From: Cucumis sativus | Lineage: Eukaryota; Streptophyta; Magnoliopsida; Cucurbitales; Cucurbitaceae | Length of the DNA stretch: 64,000 bases | Direction of reading: 5' to 3' | NCBI RefSeq assembly: GCF_000004075.3 | Contig: NC_026657.2 | Location: 37,868,732 to 37,932,731, forward strand | Shown here: positions 47,941-60,298 of the stretch, in pieces | Numbering within the stretch: the stretch's first letter is position 1 | How the letters are laid out: each line of letters starts with the position of its first letter | Made by a program: the position numbers and the translations under genes | Notes under the pieces: model-generated | Told to the model about the DNA's origin: nothing | Database searches by the model: none | What the model saw: only the letters and a program-made list of their open reading frames with translations

Positions 47941-50900
47941 ACATGTTGCAAATAAAAATAATAAATAAACAAACAATAGAATTTCAAACAAAAAACTAAG
48001 GCAAGTAGCAAAAATCACTTTGAAGTATATATCCAAATTATAATAGTAGTTGTAATTACACCTTCAAACATGGACGGATTTATTAAGGAGCCAGGAGACA
48101 CGTGACCCCTCACATTATCGATTTTTATATTTTAATATTATTTTTGAAGATATATATTAAATAATACTTTATTTTAACTTAATTTTGGTTATGGTGTAGT
48201 GACTGTGCCCTCACTGTAATATCACTAGGTCAAGAAATTGATTCTTGTTTATTACAGTTAATTTTACGAAATAGTTTTTATTCGAAATATCAATAATTTT
48301 ATTTTCTTAAATATCAAATTTGATTCAAACTTCCACTCTCTCAACAATATTCTATGAAAAAATGTATTACATTACAAAAAATCATGTGGAAATTGTTAGT
48401 ATTTCTTTATCGCTACAAATGTAGTGAATGTTATTGGAACATTAGTGAAACGTCGAGATATATTTTTTTTACATTTTTTAATGTGTTTATTATACAGTGC
48501 CCGGTCCCACTACCTTCAAAATTTTCAATGGTAAAAATTGAACCCTCAAGCATATCATAATTATGGATATTGAACCCTCTAATTTATACAAAATGTTATA
48601 GTTTATACAATTATGTAAGTTTGAAGGACCAGTATAATTGCAACGATCGTTACGAAAAAAGAGTAAAGAAAAGAAAAAGGTAAAGTGGGCCCATGGGGGG
48701 TGGTTTCAAAAGAAAGAAAGAGAAAAGACATTGTATTGGATCAATGTTATGGGCTATGGTGGGCAGCCCAAAGTGGGGGATAGCCAATGTCATTTCTCAA
48801 ACCATATTATCTCTTTGTCTCTTTCTTTCTTTCTTTATACCATATTTTTTAAAAAAATAGCAACATATTGAAATAAAATTTTATTAAACTCTCCTATTTA
48901 AGTTTTTCTATATTTAAAATTAAAATTTTGCCACAAAAGTTTCAAATTATAAATTTTGAAATTTTGAATATTCACATTTTCTTTTTAATCGAGTTTAAAA
49001 TCTAAACATTTAATATTTTATTAGTCATTTTTTTAGAAGTGTTTAGATGTGAATTTGGTTTTTAAAGATTTATCCAAAATAGATTATTTTAAAAATTGCA
49101 TTATTTCAATTTTCCAAACAATACTATTTCTCATTAACATATTTAATATGAATAAAAAAATACAAAGTATTCGAAAAGAATTAAATTTATTTTGTCAAAT
49201 CAAACTCAATTCAAGAATAATTAACATACTCTTTCGTGAATTTCGACTATTGATATAGCTAACATTTTTAGGTTCCGCCTCCCACGTTTTGTTTTTTCTC
49301 CGTCACTATAACTATTATTATTTAATAATAAACATATTCCCACATTTTAGAGTTCTTTTTTTCTTTTCTACTTTGTTCAAAAGCACGTGCATATAAACTA
49401 TCTCCCACGTTTTCTTATTCAATGCCATCCACTAAGTAAAATATTGATAGAATAATATATGTTCTAAAAGATAATCATAAGCATTATTTCTTTATGAATT
49501 GAACTTCTTTTAAAAAAATAATATAAATAGGTTCAACATATTCACATTCATAATCACACACATAAACGTTGCTATATTCAATGTTTTCGATTATGATTTA
49601 AGTCAATCAACCCTATAGAGAGTTTAGTGAATAAAAATCGAGTCAATAATTGCTCATCAATTGAGTTAAAGTGTATATAATTATTACATCTTAACTGGAT
49701 GTGAGATATATAATTAAAGATGAAGCTTAGGTTTTTTTTTTCAAGTGATTACTACGTCACAACAAATATTTAAATGTTATCAAGTCGTTTTTCTTTTCGT
49801 AGTAATGTTTTAGAATAGTATTGATAAAATATAATCTTTCAATGGACTAAATTGAATATTTACTGTGTATAATAGACTTTAAAAATATAATTAGGATCAA
49901 TTATTATCTGTTCGAATATTTGGAATTTAATCGACTCGTGCTATCATGAATGAATTAAAATAAAATAAATAAGCAGTAGAGTAGAAGCAGCCACCCCAAA
50001 GTTTTCATATTTCTTTTAACCTATAACATCCCATCATGAATAGTAATAACATTACATTCTTATCTATACTTTCAAACTTTTTTTTCAAATCAAATGGGCT
50101 TTTAAGAGGTTGGTTTAAAGTTTTGTTCATTTAACCAAACTATGATGAACAAAAATAAATAAATAAAATATTCATTATCTTTAACGTAAATCTATGTTAC
50201 TTTTATATTTACAATATTTTGGTGTTATTTTCCATGTTTCATTGATATTAATTTTATGAATATAATATAAAATATCAAATTACTCGAATTTATAAATATA
50301 GAAATGTCGAGGTATCAGTATAATTAAATTTGATACTATTTGATACTTTTGAGTGTGAGTAATAAAAATATCAAATATTGATAGTCAATAAAAGGGTAGT
50401 CAACCGATCAAAATTGATTTGATTGATTATTTTCAGTTTACCTTGCTTAATTGTATCATACACTATATATATTTTGTTATTACGAGCTCTTATTTTATTT
50501 CCTATATAAATTATAGAAACTTAACTATATCAATCTATTCATTCCGTAAAATTTATAAGTTAATCAATTTAGATCTTTTAGTACGAGTGTCGGTGAAAAT
50601 CTTTCACGCATTAACTCTTAAAATATGCGTAGATTTTTTTAAATATTTGTTTTTACAAAATGAACTATTAGAGTAATTGTATAAGCGATAGCTATGACTA
50701 AAGTCTAAATTGATACATTAAGCAAGTTTTGAGTTAATCGATACAGTCGTTTTCGAATGAGGTTTTGGATCTCAAATAGCATGTTATAGATGATGTAAAA
50801 TTAATACACTTACAAAAGTTTAATGTTTGAATTGAAATACTTTAGAGTTTAGGTCTATTTTCAAATATAACAAAATAGAATCAAAATATTTTTAAAAAGT

Positions 50901-53366
50901 ATAGCAAAAATATCATAATCTATCTTGTTCTATTATTATACTTTGCTATATATTTAAAAATATTTTCATCATTTAAAATAAAATTTCTAAAGTTTATTAT
51001 ATAAAATAATAGTAAATATCAAGAGAAGATATATATTGAAATAAGATTTAAACTAAATGAAGAAAAAAAACCTAATCGAGTGGGTCCCACATTTTTTAAA
51101 ATAATTAGGATTCAAAATATTAACATATATAATAATAATTTTTAAAAATATAACAAAATATATTAAAGTCTATTATACTAAATTAAAAATATTAGTATAT
51201 AACTGATAGACGATAAACCGTGCAACCCTACAAAGAGTTAAATGTGTGGGCTAATGTGAGTTTGGTTAACAATGGGCCTTGTTGGGCTGGACCAAGAGAT
51301 TATCATTCTTTTCGAAAGCCCACTTTCTATACATATGAACTCAATTCCAACTATAGTTGAAAAATAATGAATTATTAAATAGGGCGAGTTGCATAAATGA
51401 CACTTAAACTCATAAATAATAAAATACATACCATCAACAAAATTCACCTCCAACTTTCTTTCGAAATTTCTTAATTAAAAGATATCGCGAATAATAGCTA
51501 TTAGTGATACATTTTAATTATAGAAATGATTGTTTTGGATGCATCTTTCCTATTTTTCTCACATTCAAAACTACCACTAATAACTATGATTAGTGAATAT
51601 AATCGATAACTATTATCAACTATAACTTTTTATTTGGTCACAATTACGAGTGTTATTCCTGGTTTTCTCGATTTGAAAACTATCTTGATAACAACCATCG
51701 TTCATAGCAAACGATAGCTTCTACAAGTTGATATCACTTATAAGTACAAAGATAACTTTCAATTTGAGAATTGTGTTATAAGTTTTAACTTCTATCAATT
51801 AAAAGATTTGATGAGCCCTAATTTTACAGTTTAAGGTGATGAAAGAGCGAAGTTTATCTACTTTTTCTACCTATGGTAACTTGAGTGGTTTACTTTGTTA
51901 GTGTTTATTGTTGGACTAGTTGTTGGACAAAAACCTAAGAAATTGGCCTAAACAAACTTCAAACGTTTAAATCTTCAACCACTAATATTATTAACTTAAA
52001 AAAAAGTTATTAAATATTATTAAAATATTTGATTCCTAAATCACCCACTAAACTAATACACTTTAAAGAAGAACAAAATATCTAAACTTTTTTTTTAAAA
52101 AAAAAATTGTGTCAAGTAGGTTGTCAAACTTTCGATTTTATTAAACTTTGGATGACGGGTAATTCATATTAAAAGTACGATTACGTTTTAACTAGATAAT
52201 AAAAAATTTAAATTAATAGTAGCTTAGGGTAAACCAAAAACCTAACCGAATCAATGGGTCATTATAAAGAAAGACCTCAAGATGGCCAATAAAAAACAAA
52301 ACCAACCACTTGATTTATATTCGATTTGATTCAAAGTTTTTAACATTCTTTCTTTCCATTTTTCACTTCTATACTTCTAATTTTGTTTTGAATATTTTTT
52401 TTCTTTCTTAGTTTGTCCAATTAATATGTATTATGATACCCTCATTTGAGAGTCGAGATGAACATAATTCAACTGACATAAACGTATAACATTAACATTT
52501 TATTATGGATCTATCATCAACCAAAGTCCGTCAATGATACAACCGTTTTTTACTCTCATATTTTGTTATGTTGTATCAATTTTTATCTTAAATTTTTCAA
52601 GTAATTAAATGGCGCAATTTATATAATGAATTTGGTTTTTACCGTTTCACCTATTTGACTAGTGAACTTAAGGAAAAGTCGACCATTTTAACGATATCGA
52701 AATTTTGTATATATTTAAGTTGATTTAATCAACTAATAACACGAACGTGAATGTTTTTTCTTAACGAAAATATTAATAAATACTAAAATAATCACTTATA
52801 TCACTAATAAATATGGATTGTAAATATTTTTATCATAAACCTAAAAAGGAGAATAGTAATATTTAGAAAAAGGAGGAAAATGAATAATGAAATTTTGTTT
52901 GATAATGAGTAATTGGCGAAACAGGATGTTATTCAATTCAAACACTCCATCTTCCTCACTACAATCATAAATGGCGATTTATGATCTAAACCTCCAAATT
53001 TCTTCTTCCCTTTTTCCACATTCACACAATTCTCTCATTTCTATAATTTAATCAATTTTTTTACTTTTTGGGTAGCGCCCAAATTTGAAGTTCCATTCCA
53101 TTTCAATCCGCCATTACACGGAGAAGAAGAAGAAATTAAATAGTTGCAGAATGGGAGAGAGAAATTGTAATTTGGAGGACTCTCATTTAATTTTGGTTGT
53201 TAAGAAGCTGTGTCTTTGTGTTGATCTTTCATGGTTGAGCAGGTGAAAGTTTTTAATGGCCAACCCCATTAAAAAAGTACTCTTCTTCCTCTTCTTCCTC
53301 TTCTTCTTCTCCTCCTCCTTATTTTTCTTATTCTTCAGTGACTTTCCAATTTCCCACCGACAATTC

Positions 53367-53374
53367 TATATAAA
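53367..53374 (+). promoter_or_regulatory. TATA box of the SHINE-like ERF gene
   Basis: A perfect TATATAAA lies 113 bases before the start codon, downstream of TTC/TCC-rich sequence. A start near 53400 would give a short leader of about 85 bases containing the (CT)n tract at 53434-53456. Confidence 0.55.
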
Positions 53375-53486
53375 TGGTTGAAATTATTACTCTTTGTACG
53401 TTTTCCTACTCTCTCACCTGTTTTTTCTTTTTCCTATCTCTCTCTCTCTCTCTCTTGTTGAAGGCTCTGAATCTCTCTCTAGAGTT

Positions 53487-54570
53487 ATGGTTTATTCAAG
53501 GAAGTTCAGAGGAGTCAGGCAGCGGCAGTGGGGCTCTTGGGTGTCAGAAATTCGCCATCCATTGCTGTAAAATTCCCTCTTTTATTATCTTGTTTGTTCT
53601 TATGCTATAAATATAAGTGCCACTGGTTGCAAATTGCTCTGTTACTCTCATTTTCTGTCTCCTGCCCATAACGTGTTTGTTGATTTGCTTGGAATAAACT
53701 TTGGCGTCTGTGGCGGCGGATATTTTTGCAGATTTGTACAACCCAATTGTTGTATGTATGTGGGTTATTTGGCTTGTGTTTGTTGGTTCAAACATGCTTT
53801 GAAACCCCATATCTTTTTTTGGTTGTCCGTAATTTGTTTGATGATTTGCCTGAAAGGAGTTGTAGATTTGTATTTCTCTGCTGTAAATGTATGCATTGCT
53901 TGTGTTTGTTGGTTCAAATGAAGTTATGAAAAAGTGAATTTTCCCGTTTTCTTTCTTATGCCTTCAACGAAGTTTGATGGCCATTAGGCATGCTTAATTG
54001 TTTCTGCTCTACATTGCACATTGAGCCTATATTCTTATATTGTTCATGTGATTATTTCTTTGTAGGAAGAGAAGGGTGTGGCTAGGGACATTCGACACGG
54101 CGGAGGATGCAGCACGAGCGTACGATCAAGCAGCCATTTTAATGAATGGCCAAAACGCCAAGACCAATTTCCCTGCATCAAAAGACCACTCTGAAGAAGC
54201 CAGCCATGGCCATGGTTCTTCTCCAATGTCTCCAAAAGCACTTTCGGAGCTACTCAGCACAAAGCTCAGAAAGTGCTGCAAGAACCCATCTCCTTCCTTG
54301 ACATGCCTACGACTCGACTGTGACAACGCTCATATCGGTGTATGGCAGAAGCGTGCAGGCACTCGAGCCACTTCCAATTGGGTCATGAGGATTGAGCTAG
54401 GGAAGAAAGAGGTACCTTCGCCTGAATCGACAAGCCAAGAAGCCGATGGCGATGGCGATGGCGATGGTGATGACCACCAAAATGAAATTGATGAAGAAGA
54501 CAGAATTGCAATGCAAATGATTGAAGAGTTACTCAATTGGAACTGCCCTCTTCCTTCAACTTCCAGCTAA
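53487..54570 (+). CDS. AP2/ERF transcription factor of the SHINE (SHN/WIN) clade
   Basis: Two exons, 53487-53566 and 54066-54570, separated by a 499-bp GT..AG intron at the conserved position inside the AP2 domain (after HPL). They give 585 nt, 194 residues. The AP2/ERF domain (about 5-62) starts [20 protein letters not shown] and continues [20 protein letters not shown] to NAKTNFP. The two SHINE-specific motifs follow: the middle motif [20 protein letters not shown] with CLRLD and [10 protein letters not shown], and the C-terminal motif [17 protein letters not shown]. The sequence [20 protein letters not shown] and the ending LLNW place it with SHN2/SHN3 rather than WIN1. Family members bind GCC-like boxes in the nucleus and promote cutin/wax and cell-wall programmes in epidermis and fruit. 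A GATGGC repeat encodes a (DG)n run at about 54443-54470, just before the C-terminal motif. Confidence 0.94.
54443..54470 (+). repeat. Coding GATGGC hexamer repeat
   Basis: Four near-identical GATGGC/GATGGT units encode alternating Asp-Gly in the acidic linker of the SHINE-like factor. The repeat is in frame, so unit changes alter linker length without breaking the protein. Confidence 0.85.
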
Positions 54571-57188
54571 GTACAGGATCTCAACACAAAACTCTACTCC
54601 CAAAATTTAAAAATAAAAAAATAACACCCATTAGATTAAAACAAAGAGGCTTAATTAATCTGTGTTTGACTGTCTATGTGTGTATGTATATATTCATATA
54701 TGTTTTTATTCCTATTTTTCTGTTACTTTCAGCTTATATATAAAGCTGTTTATGGGACTTGGGAAGCTCAAAATCTGTATAGAGACGGAGCTTTTGCATA
54801 TACATAAGTTTGCTGTTTTATGTCATCTTTTGTAATTCACATATATATATTTGGAAAAGGTATATATAATATAAAGGGAAAAGTTTGAAGATGATGATGA
54901 GACTTTTTCACTCTCATTTTTTGTATTTTCATGTTTTATATATTATGTGAGATTTTTTTACCAATTTTTTCCTGATTTTTCAAAATACAATACGGTGTAA
55001 AATATGATGTGAAAAATATATATTTACGGCCATGTAACAAAAGTAAAAATCTCATCAAACTGAACATTTTTTAAAATCCTTCTTATCTTTCTTCTCGAAC
55101 CTTTTTTCTTTTTCATAGTCTTTTTCTCAATTTTAAAAAAATATTTTTTCTTCTTTTCTATCATTTTGTTCATCTTATAGTCAAATCTAATATATAAACG
55201 ATAGTTAAAATTTGACTATCCAAATTTAAAATAGTGTATAAAAAATCTTGGTAAAATATCATTGTCGCTTTTTTCTTACATTTTTTAAAAGATTCCTAAA
55301 ATATATATTTTTTATTATTGATATTTTTTCTTCCCATTAAATCGTCTATATTTAAAAGGGCAATAGATCCTTTATTATAGCTCGTATTTTATAAGTTATT
55401 TTTAGTATATATATATATAAAACTTCTTTATCGTCGGTATGTTTATATGTCAAGTGAAATTATATACATATAATTTGACAAATACATTCATTTATATAAA
55501 ACATCATAAAAATGAAACCTAAACTTTGTTGGGAATAAAATGCAACCTAATTTGTTGAACATTCACAATCATATTATTTCAAATGTAATTGACGTTTATA
55601 AACTTGCTCCAAAAATGGATACAACGAGAACGACTTTATTGTGCTAATGAGTATAGACGTTGATCCCACAGAAAGAGTCTTAGTTGACTCAAATATTCTA
55701 AACAAAGATTGTCATTATGATGAGCTAACTTTGATAATGATCGAGGCGAGGAATTGTATTACACCGCTAATAGTTTAGACCATGTTCAGTAACGATTTGA
55801 TTTTTTAATTTTTAATTTTGAAAATTTTTAAACATATAGATACCACTTATTTATTTGCTATCTAGTTTTTACCAAAAAAAAATCAAACTCGAATTTGAAA
55901 ATTAAAAAGAATTCAATTATTGAATTTAAAAAACTCAATTGATGGAGAATAAATATGTTTAATTTCATCGAACAATATTTAATTTAATTCGTCATCCCAT
56001 CATCAATCACAATTCAAATTGATTAATAATAATATTATTACGTATGCAAATAATTGGAAAATAGAAACCTTTGCAATTTAGTTGGGCATTTTTATAAATG
56101 ATTTGTCTGTTATAATTTATGCTTCTCACATGACATGCAATCAATTCTTGCCAAAGCTAATTCGCTATAGATTAATTTCAACTTTTTATTTTTCAAAAAT
56201 AAATAATAAGATTTATAACAATATATATAAATTTTGTTCCTCTTATAACTATTAGATTCAAAATATTATTATATAACAAAGTTATATAATAAAAGTTTAT
56301 TTAATTTACCGACAAAAAAAATATATTATTCTATTAACTTTTAAAAAAAAATGTTTTACGTTTAATTATTTTTTTAAATTGTTATTCGATAAAATATAAT
56401 TTTAACCCTAAATTTATGTTCAACATATCGATGTTGAATGAAAAAAAAAAAAAAAGTACTCTGAATGCTTAGATCACGATAAGGATTGTTTGCTCGTAAC
56501 GCTCCTTTGAATAGAATCTCCAACTATTGTTGCTTAGCCTTAGTTTTGGAATAGTTTGGGTAGGGCAATATTGGTTTCTTTTAGCATTCTTCTAGGCTTG
56601 TGGTTTCTTAAGGTTTAGTCAAGCTAGACTGCAACTGTTCTTTCGTATTTAATTTGGGTTGGGTTTAGTCAGAGTGAAACAGAAACCGTTCCTTTAGGAT
56701 CAACCTCGTTCATGCCAAGCCTCCAGTTGTTGGTGATACATGTTGTTCATACTCTCCATTGCTTTATTTATAAATTCATGTTTGGCTTTTAGTGCAAATT
56801 ATTCCGTAACGTAAAAGAAAGAAGTAATATTTTATACAATCGACGATCTAAAATATAAATAAACATATATTCTAGATTTTTTTTTAAAAATGGAAAAAGG
56901 GTTTGAGTCTCCAAATTTAAGAATGTAGTTGAAGTTGAAAAAGAAAAACTTTTGGAGGCTGAAAATGCAATTGGAACCACAGAAATGGAAGAGGAAATGG
57001 ATGGCTGAAGATAGTTTCTTGGGAGTAAGGGTTTGACCATTTGGGCAAACACTTTTCAATTCAATATTTCTCATTTAATACTTCTTTTTTTATTATTATT
57101 ATTTGAATATATAAATATAAATTTTTTATAGTTTGATATTGTTGATGTGTTTTTAATGCAATTTTAGGCTCCATTTGAATCATGGAAT

Positions 57189-57467
57189 AGTTGCAAATTT
57201 AACAATTAGATTCAAAATAACTAAGTATATAGCACAATTTTAAAAAATTTGCAAATATAGCAAAATTTGTCAAATTCTATCAATGATATAAGTCTATCAC
57301 CGATAGACCATGTTGCAAATATTGGTCTATCACTGATAAACCATACAAAGTCTATCAGTGATACAAGTCTATCAGTGATAATTTTGCTATGTTTGTAATT
57401 TTTTAAAAATGTTGCTATATCTTTAATTATTATTTCTAAAATGGTCATCAATTACAATTTCCCTTCA
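57189..57467 (-). repeat. MITE-like repeat, copy 4 (inverted)
   Basis: Minus-strand copy of the same family. Read on that strand it starts GGGAAATTGTAATTGATGAC and ends TTTGCAACTATTCC. On the plus strand it shows AGTCTATCACCGATAGACC, TTGCAAATATTGGTCTATC and AGTCTATCAGTGATACAAG. The opposite orientation supports a mobile rather than local-duplication origin. Confidence 0.8.
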
Positions 57468-57720
57468 ATTATTCTCTTTTCTTTTTTCTTAATAGAAAAA
57501 TCGTTTTCATCTTCGAAAGATGAAATGTTTTGAAAAACTTGAGAGTTTTTTTTTTTTTTTAATTATATGAAAATTGATGTGATAATTAATTAGGTAAAAG
57601 TTAAAAAATATTTGCAGACCAATCACAAATTGTCATGTAATTTACAAAATTAAGGATGAAAAATACAAATAACTGAATTTGAGACTAATTAAAAAATTTG
57701 TAGACCCTGCAACTTGATGA

Positions 57721-58011
57721 GAATCTTATATTGGAGGAGACAAGTACCTTCAAACATCACGACTATTCGCTAAACTAGAAGCAAAACTAAAAGGGATGCA
57801 CACATAATTCGACAAACTTTTTGGTCTAATTTCCAAGAATGACACGAAGCTGAAGCAAAAGGAGTATGAGATTTTTAAGACTTGTGAGAAAATTGACAAA
57901 CTCGAATGTGCTCTCATGCATGATGCATATGCTAAAATGGTGTAAGCACTTCACGAATCTTTAGAAAACACACTAGAGGAGTTAAAAAAACCTCAAATGG
58001 ACTCCCGAATT
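57721..58011 (+). pseudogene. Coiled-coil pseudogene fragment, protein not identified
   Basis: One frame reads through about 95 codons of coding-like sequence with two internal stops: ESYIGGDKYLQTSRLFAKLE, then a stop after KGMHT, then LISKNDTKLKQKEYEIFKTC and EKIDKLECALMHDAYAKMV, a second stop, then ALHESLENTLEELKKPQ. The Lys/Glu/Leu heptad-like pattern indicates a coiled coil. Codon-like composition contrasts with the AT-rich flanks. I do not recognise the parent gene. It could be a retrotransposed or transposon-captured exon. Confidence 0.5.
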
Positions 58012-59426
58012 CCTCTTATTTATCTTTTTTTTTTTGTTATTTTAACTTTAAAGACAGAAATTTGTAATAAATTTCTATAACTCATTTGATATCTTTTTAT
58101 TTATATAAAGTATGCATACTTCTATTGAATATAACATTGATTTTTGTACCTAAGTTCTTGAATATAGTAGTTTTTTTTTTGGTTAATAGTGATCTTTAAT
58201 CTATAATTATAATAGTAATTTTGTTGTTTAAGCATAAGGTTGGTATGTAGATAACATGTTTCTTTTTCTGTTTGACAATATTGCAATCGGAAGAATTGAA
58301 CTTTGTCATAGAAAGTTTATATTAGTTGAATTGTTTTGGTTAACAAATTAAAACAAATTATTTATTCTATGTGAGACTTCATTTTAATTTACTAACGTAT
58401 ACTACATTCTATATATATTTGTGGAATTAATTTATAGTTTTAATGGAATACAAATACAAAAAAAAAAAAAAGGTTTAGAAATAATATTAATTGAACAAAT
58501 AGATTTTCGTTTTTACGTCGATTTAAATAGTTGTAACCTAGTTGAAGAGAAAGATAAAACAAGAATTTATGAATTTTTAAAGGAAAATAGTGTGATGTTC
58601 TATTCAAACATTCACGAAAGGTTGCAACATCTTGATGTGTAACTATTTCTACATGAACAGTCCTAATAAATGATGCCACTTGATACACACATTTGAAGGG
58701 AAATGTACTGTAGTTTTGTTTTTCTCATATATATCAAACAAAGATATATATCGAACAAAGATATATATCACTTGTATATAACGTGACCGTTTATACAAAA
58801 GTCCTTCAACTCAACCCATAAACACTATAAACTTTTTGAATGACGAGTTTTGAAGGAGAAACATTTGCTTTTACATCTAATCTTGAAAACTCACTCTTTT
58901 TAGTCGATAATCTATTTTTAAACCACAATTTTATTTTTAAAAAATACAATAGTTCAATTAGTTAAGATATATATTATCGATCAATAAGTCAAAAATTCAA
59001 ATCTACACTCTCGAATTTAAACCAAATTAGAAACTTGATGAAAATTTTGAAATAATGAAATTATCATCGAAATCTAAGAAAAAGAGTATTGAAACTATAC
59101 ATCGACATAATTATGGAATAAGTGGTTGAGTGAGGTCAATATAAGTTATATAACTAAGTAGAGTTGACAAAAATATTAATACCCATTGTTTTGTGGGGTT
59201 TGGAAATTGATTATAGTTCGTCGAATATTTCAATGATAACGTTGATATATCATATCATAATACACTCCATATGGGATTTCTAGACATGTAGTTATGTTCC
59301 TTTTTACCGATTAATTTTGCTATCCCAATTTTCCTTATAAATTCTACGCTACAATTTCAACATATAAATATATTTTCGAACATAATATGTTGCTAATTGA
59401 GAAAAAAAAAAGACCTCTCGTCACAG

Positions 59427-59497
59427 TGAACTTAGTTCAATGATAATTAACATAATATTTTATTTTAGAGGTGACAGGTTTGAATCTCGACCTCACA
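59427..59497 (+). repeat. tRNA-derived SINE-like fragment
   Basis: GTGAACTTAGTTCAATGATA (box A-like) is followed about 40 bases later by ACAGGTTTGAATCTCGAC, which fits box B (GGTTTGAATCTC). A related, more decayed pair lies at 58948-59010. Confidence 0.4.
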
Positions 59498-60028
59498 CGT
59501 AAAATTTCAATACTTTGTTGTATAGATTTTATTAAAAAATAAAAAGAGAGATGACTTATTAACATTATTGTTTCAATTAGGACATGTTTGAGAAATAAAT
59601 ACTTTAAATTGTAAACCAATAAAATAATTGAAATTGAAAGATAAAGTAGTTGTTGAAATGTTTTTAATGATCAAGTAGTTGACAAAAAGTCATTAATACA
59701 AAGAATGAATAGTTTGGTTAATTGAAAAAATATAATATAATTATTTTTTATCAAGAAAATATAGCGAAAAGAATTTTAATAATTTTTATAATAAATATTA
59801 TGTTGATATTTATCATTTAAGTATTGATACGTGTCGTAGAGAAATTTAATTATTTTAAATTAATTAAAAAGTGAAAAAAGAGAACCAATCCGAATTTAGT
59901 ATACAACCACCTACAGATTTAGTATAGACCTTATATAATATGTATAAACAAAATTAATTAATATTTAATATTTCTAGACAGTTTAACTATAATCAAAGTT
60001 TAAATTTTAGTAATAAATTTTCTGGATC

Positions 60029-60072
60029 AGCCACTTGATCGAACAAGTTGAGCCACTTGATCGAACAAGTTG
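60029..60072. repeat. 22-bp perfect tandem duplication upstream of the longin-like gene
   Basis: Two adjacent identical 22-base units beginning AGCCACTTGATCG and ending AACAAGTTG, about 230 bases before the start codon. Each contains a CTTG...CAAG inverted half-site pair. The position suggests the promoter or 5' leader. Confidence 0.9.
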
Positions 60073-60298
60073 AGTGATAGATAGAATTATATTGAGTTGA
60101 TGTGTAGAGCTATTGTAATTCACAAATATGGTTCCATTATCTCTGTTTCCAAACAATCCCTAATTGGTGCCTTAAAGAACAAAAACGAAAAACAGGTGCG
60201 AGAGAAAATCTGGGAATCTAATATTCATTTCGAAGCTTCGAATTTTCCCATCCGAAATTCCGATCGGAGAGTTGAAATCTGACTGCGAGAGATCACCC

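Larger units (their letters stand above)
39081..53340. other. Gene-poor AT-rich block between EBF and the ERF gene
   Basis: No protein gene is supported over about 14 kb; open frames are short and compositionally biased. Named contents are an LTR-like remnant (40173-40560), a MITE-like copy (40566), a less AT-rich retroelement-like segment (41815-43560), a poly-A run (44233-44257) and an (AT)n tract (46933-46982). A SINE-like relic lies at 47877. TGGGCY clusters lie near 48680-48780 and 51240-51325. An island at 46660-46800 with ACGCGGAAT, GCACCGG and CCGTTTTTCC looks promoter-like but leads to no gene. Confidence 0.5.
54571..60028. other. Intergenic between the ERF gene and the longin-like gene
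   Basis: AT-rich. It contains the 3'UTR of the ERF gene, an inverted MITE-like copy (57189), a coiled-coil pseudogene fragment (57721) and SINE-like relics (58948 and 59427). A small tandem repeat of AACAAAGATATATATC lies near 58738-58770. A more complex segment at about 56480-56780, with TTTGGGTTGGGTTTAGTC, was not identified. Confidence 0.5.

Noticed and set aside
53634..53929. Cys/Trp-rich frames in the intron of the SHINE-like gene
   Set aside because: They fall inside a well-defined intron with conserved position and consensus splice sites, and repeat a GTTTGTTGGTTCAAA phrase rather than a domain.
58421..58642. 73-codon frame starting MELIYSFNGIQIQ
   Set aside because: It begins with a non-ATG codon, has a Lys homopolymer from an A tract, and no domain or splice context.
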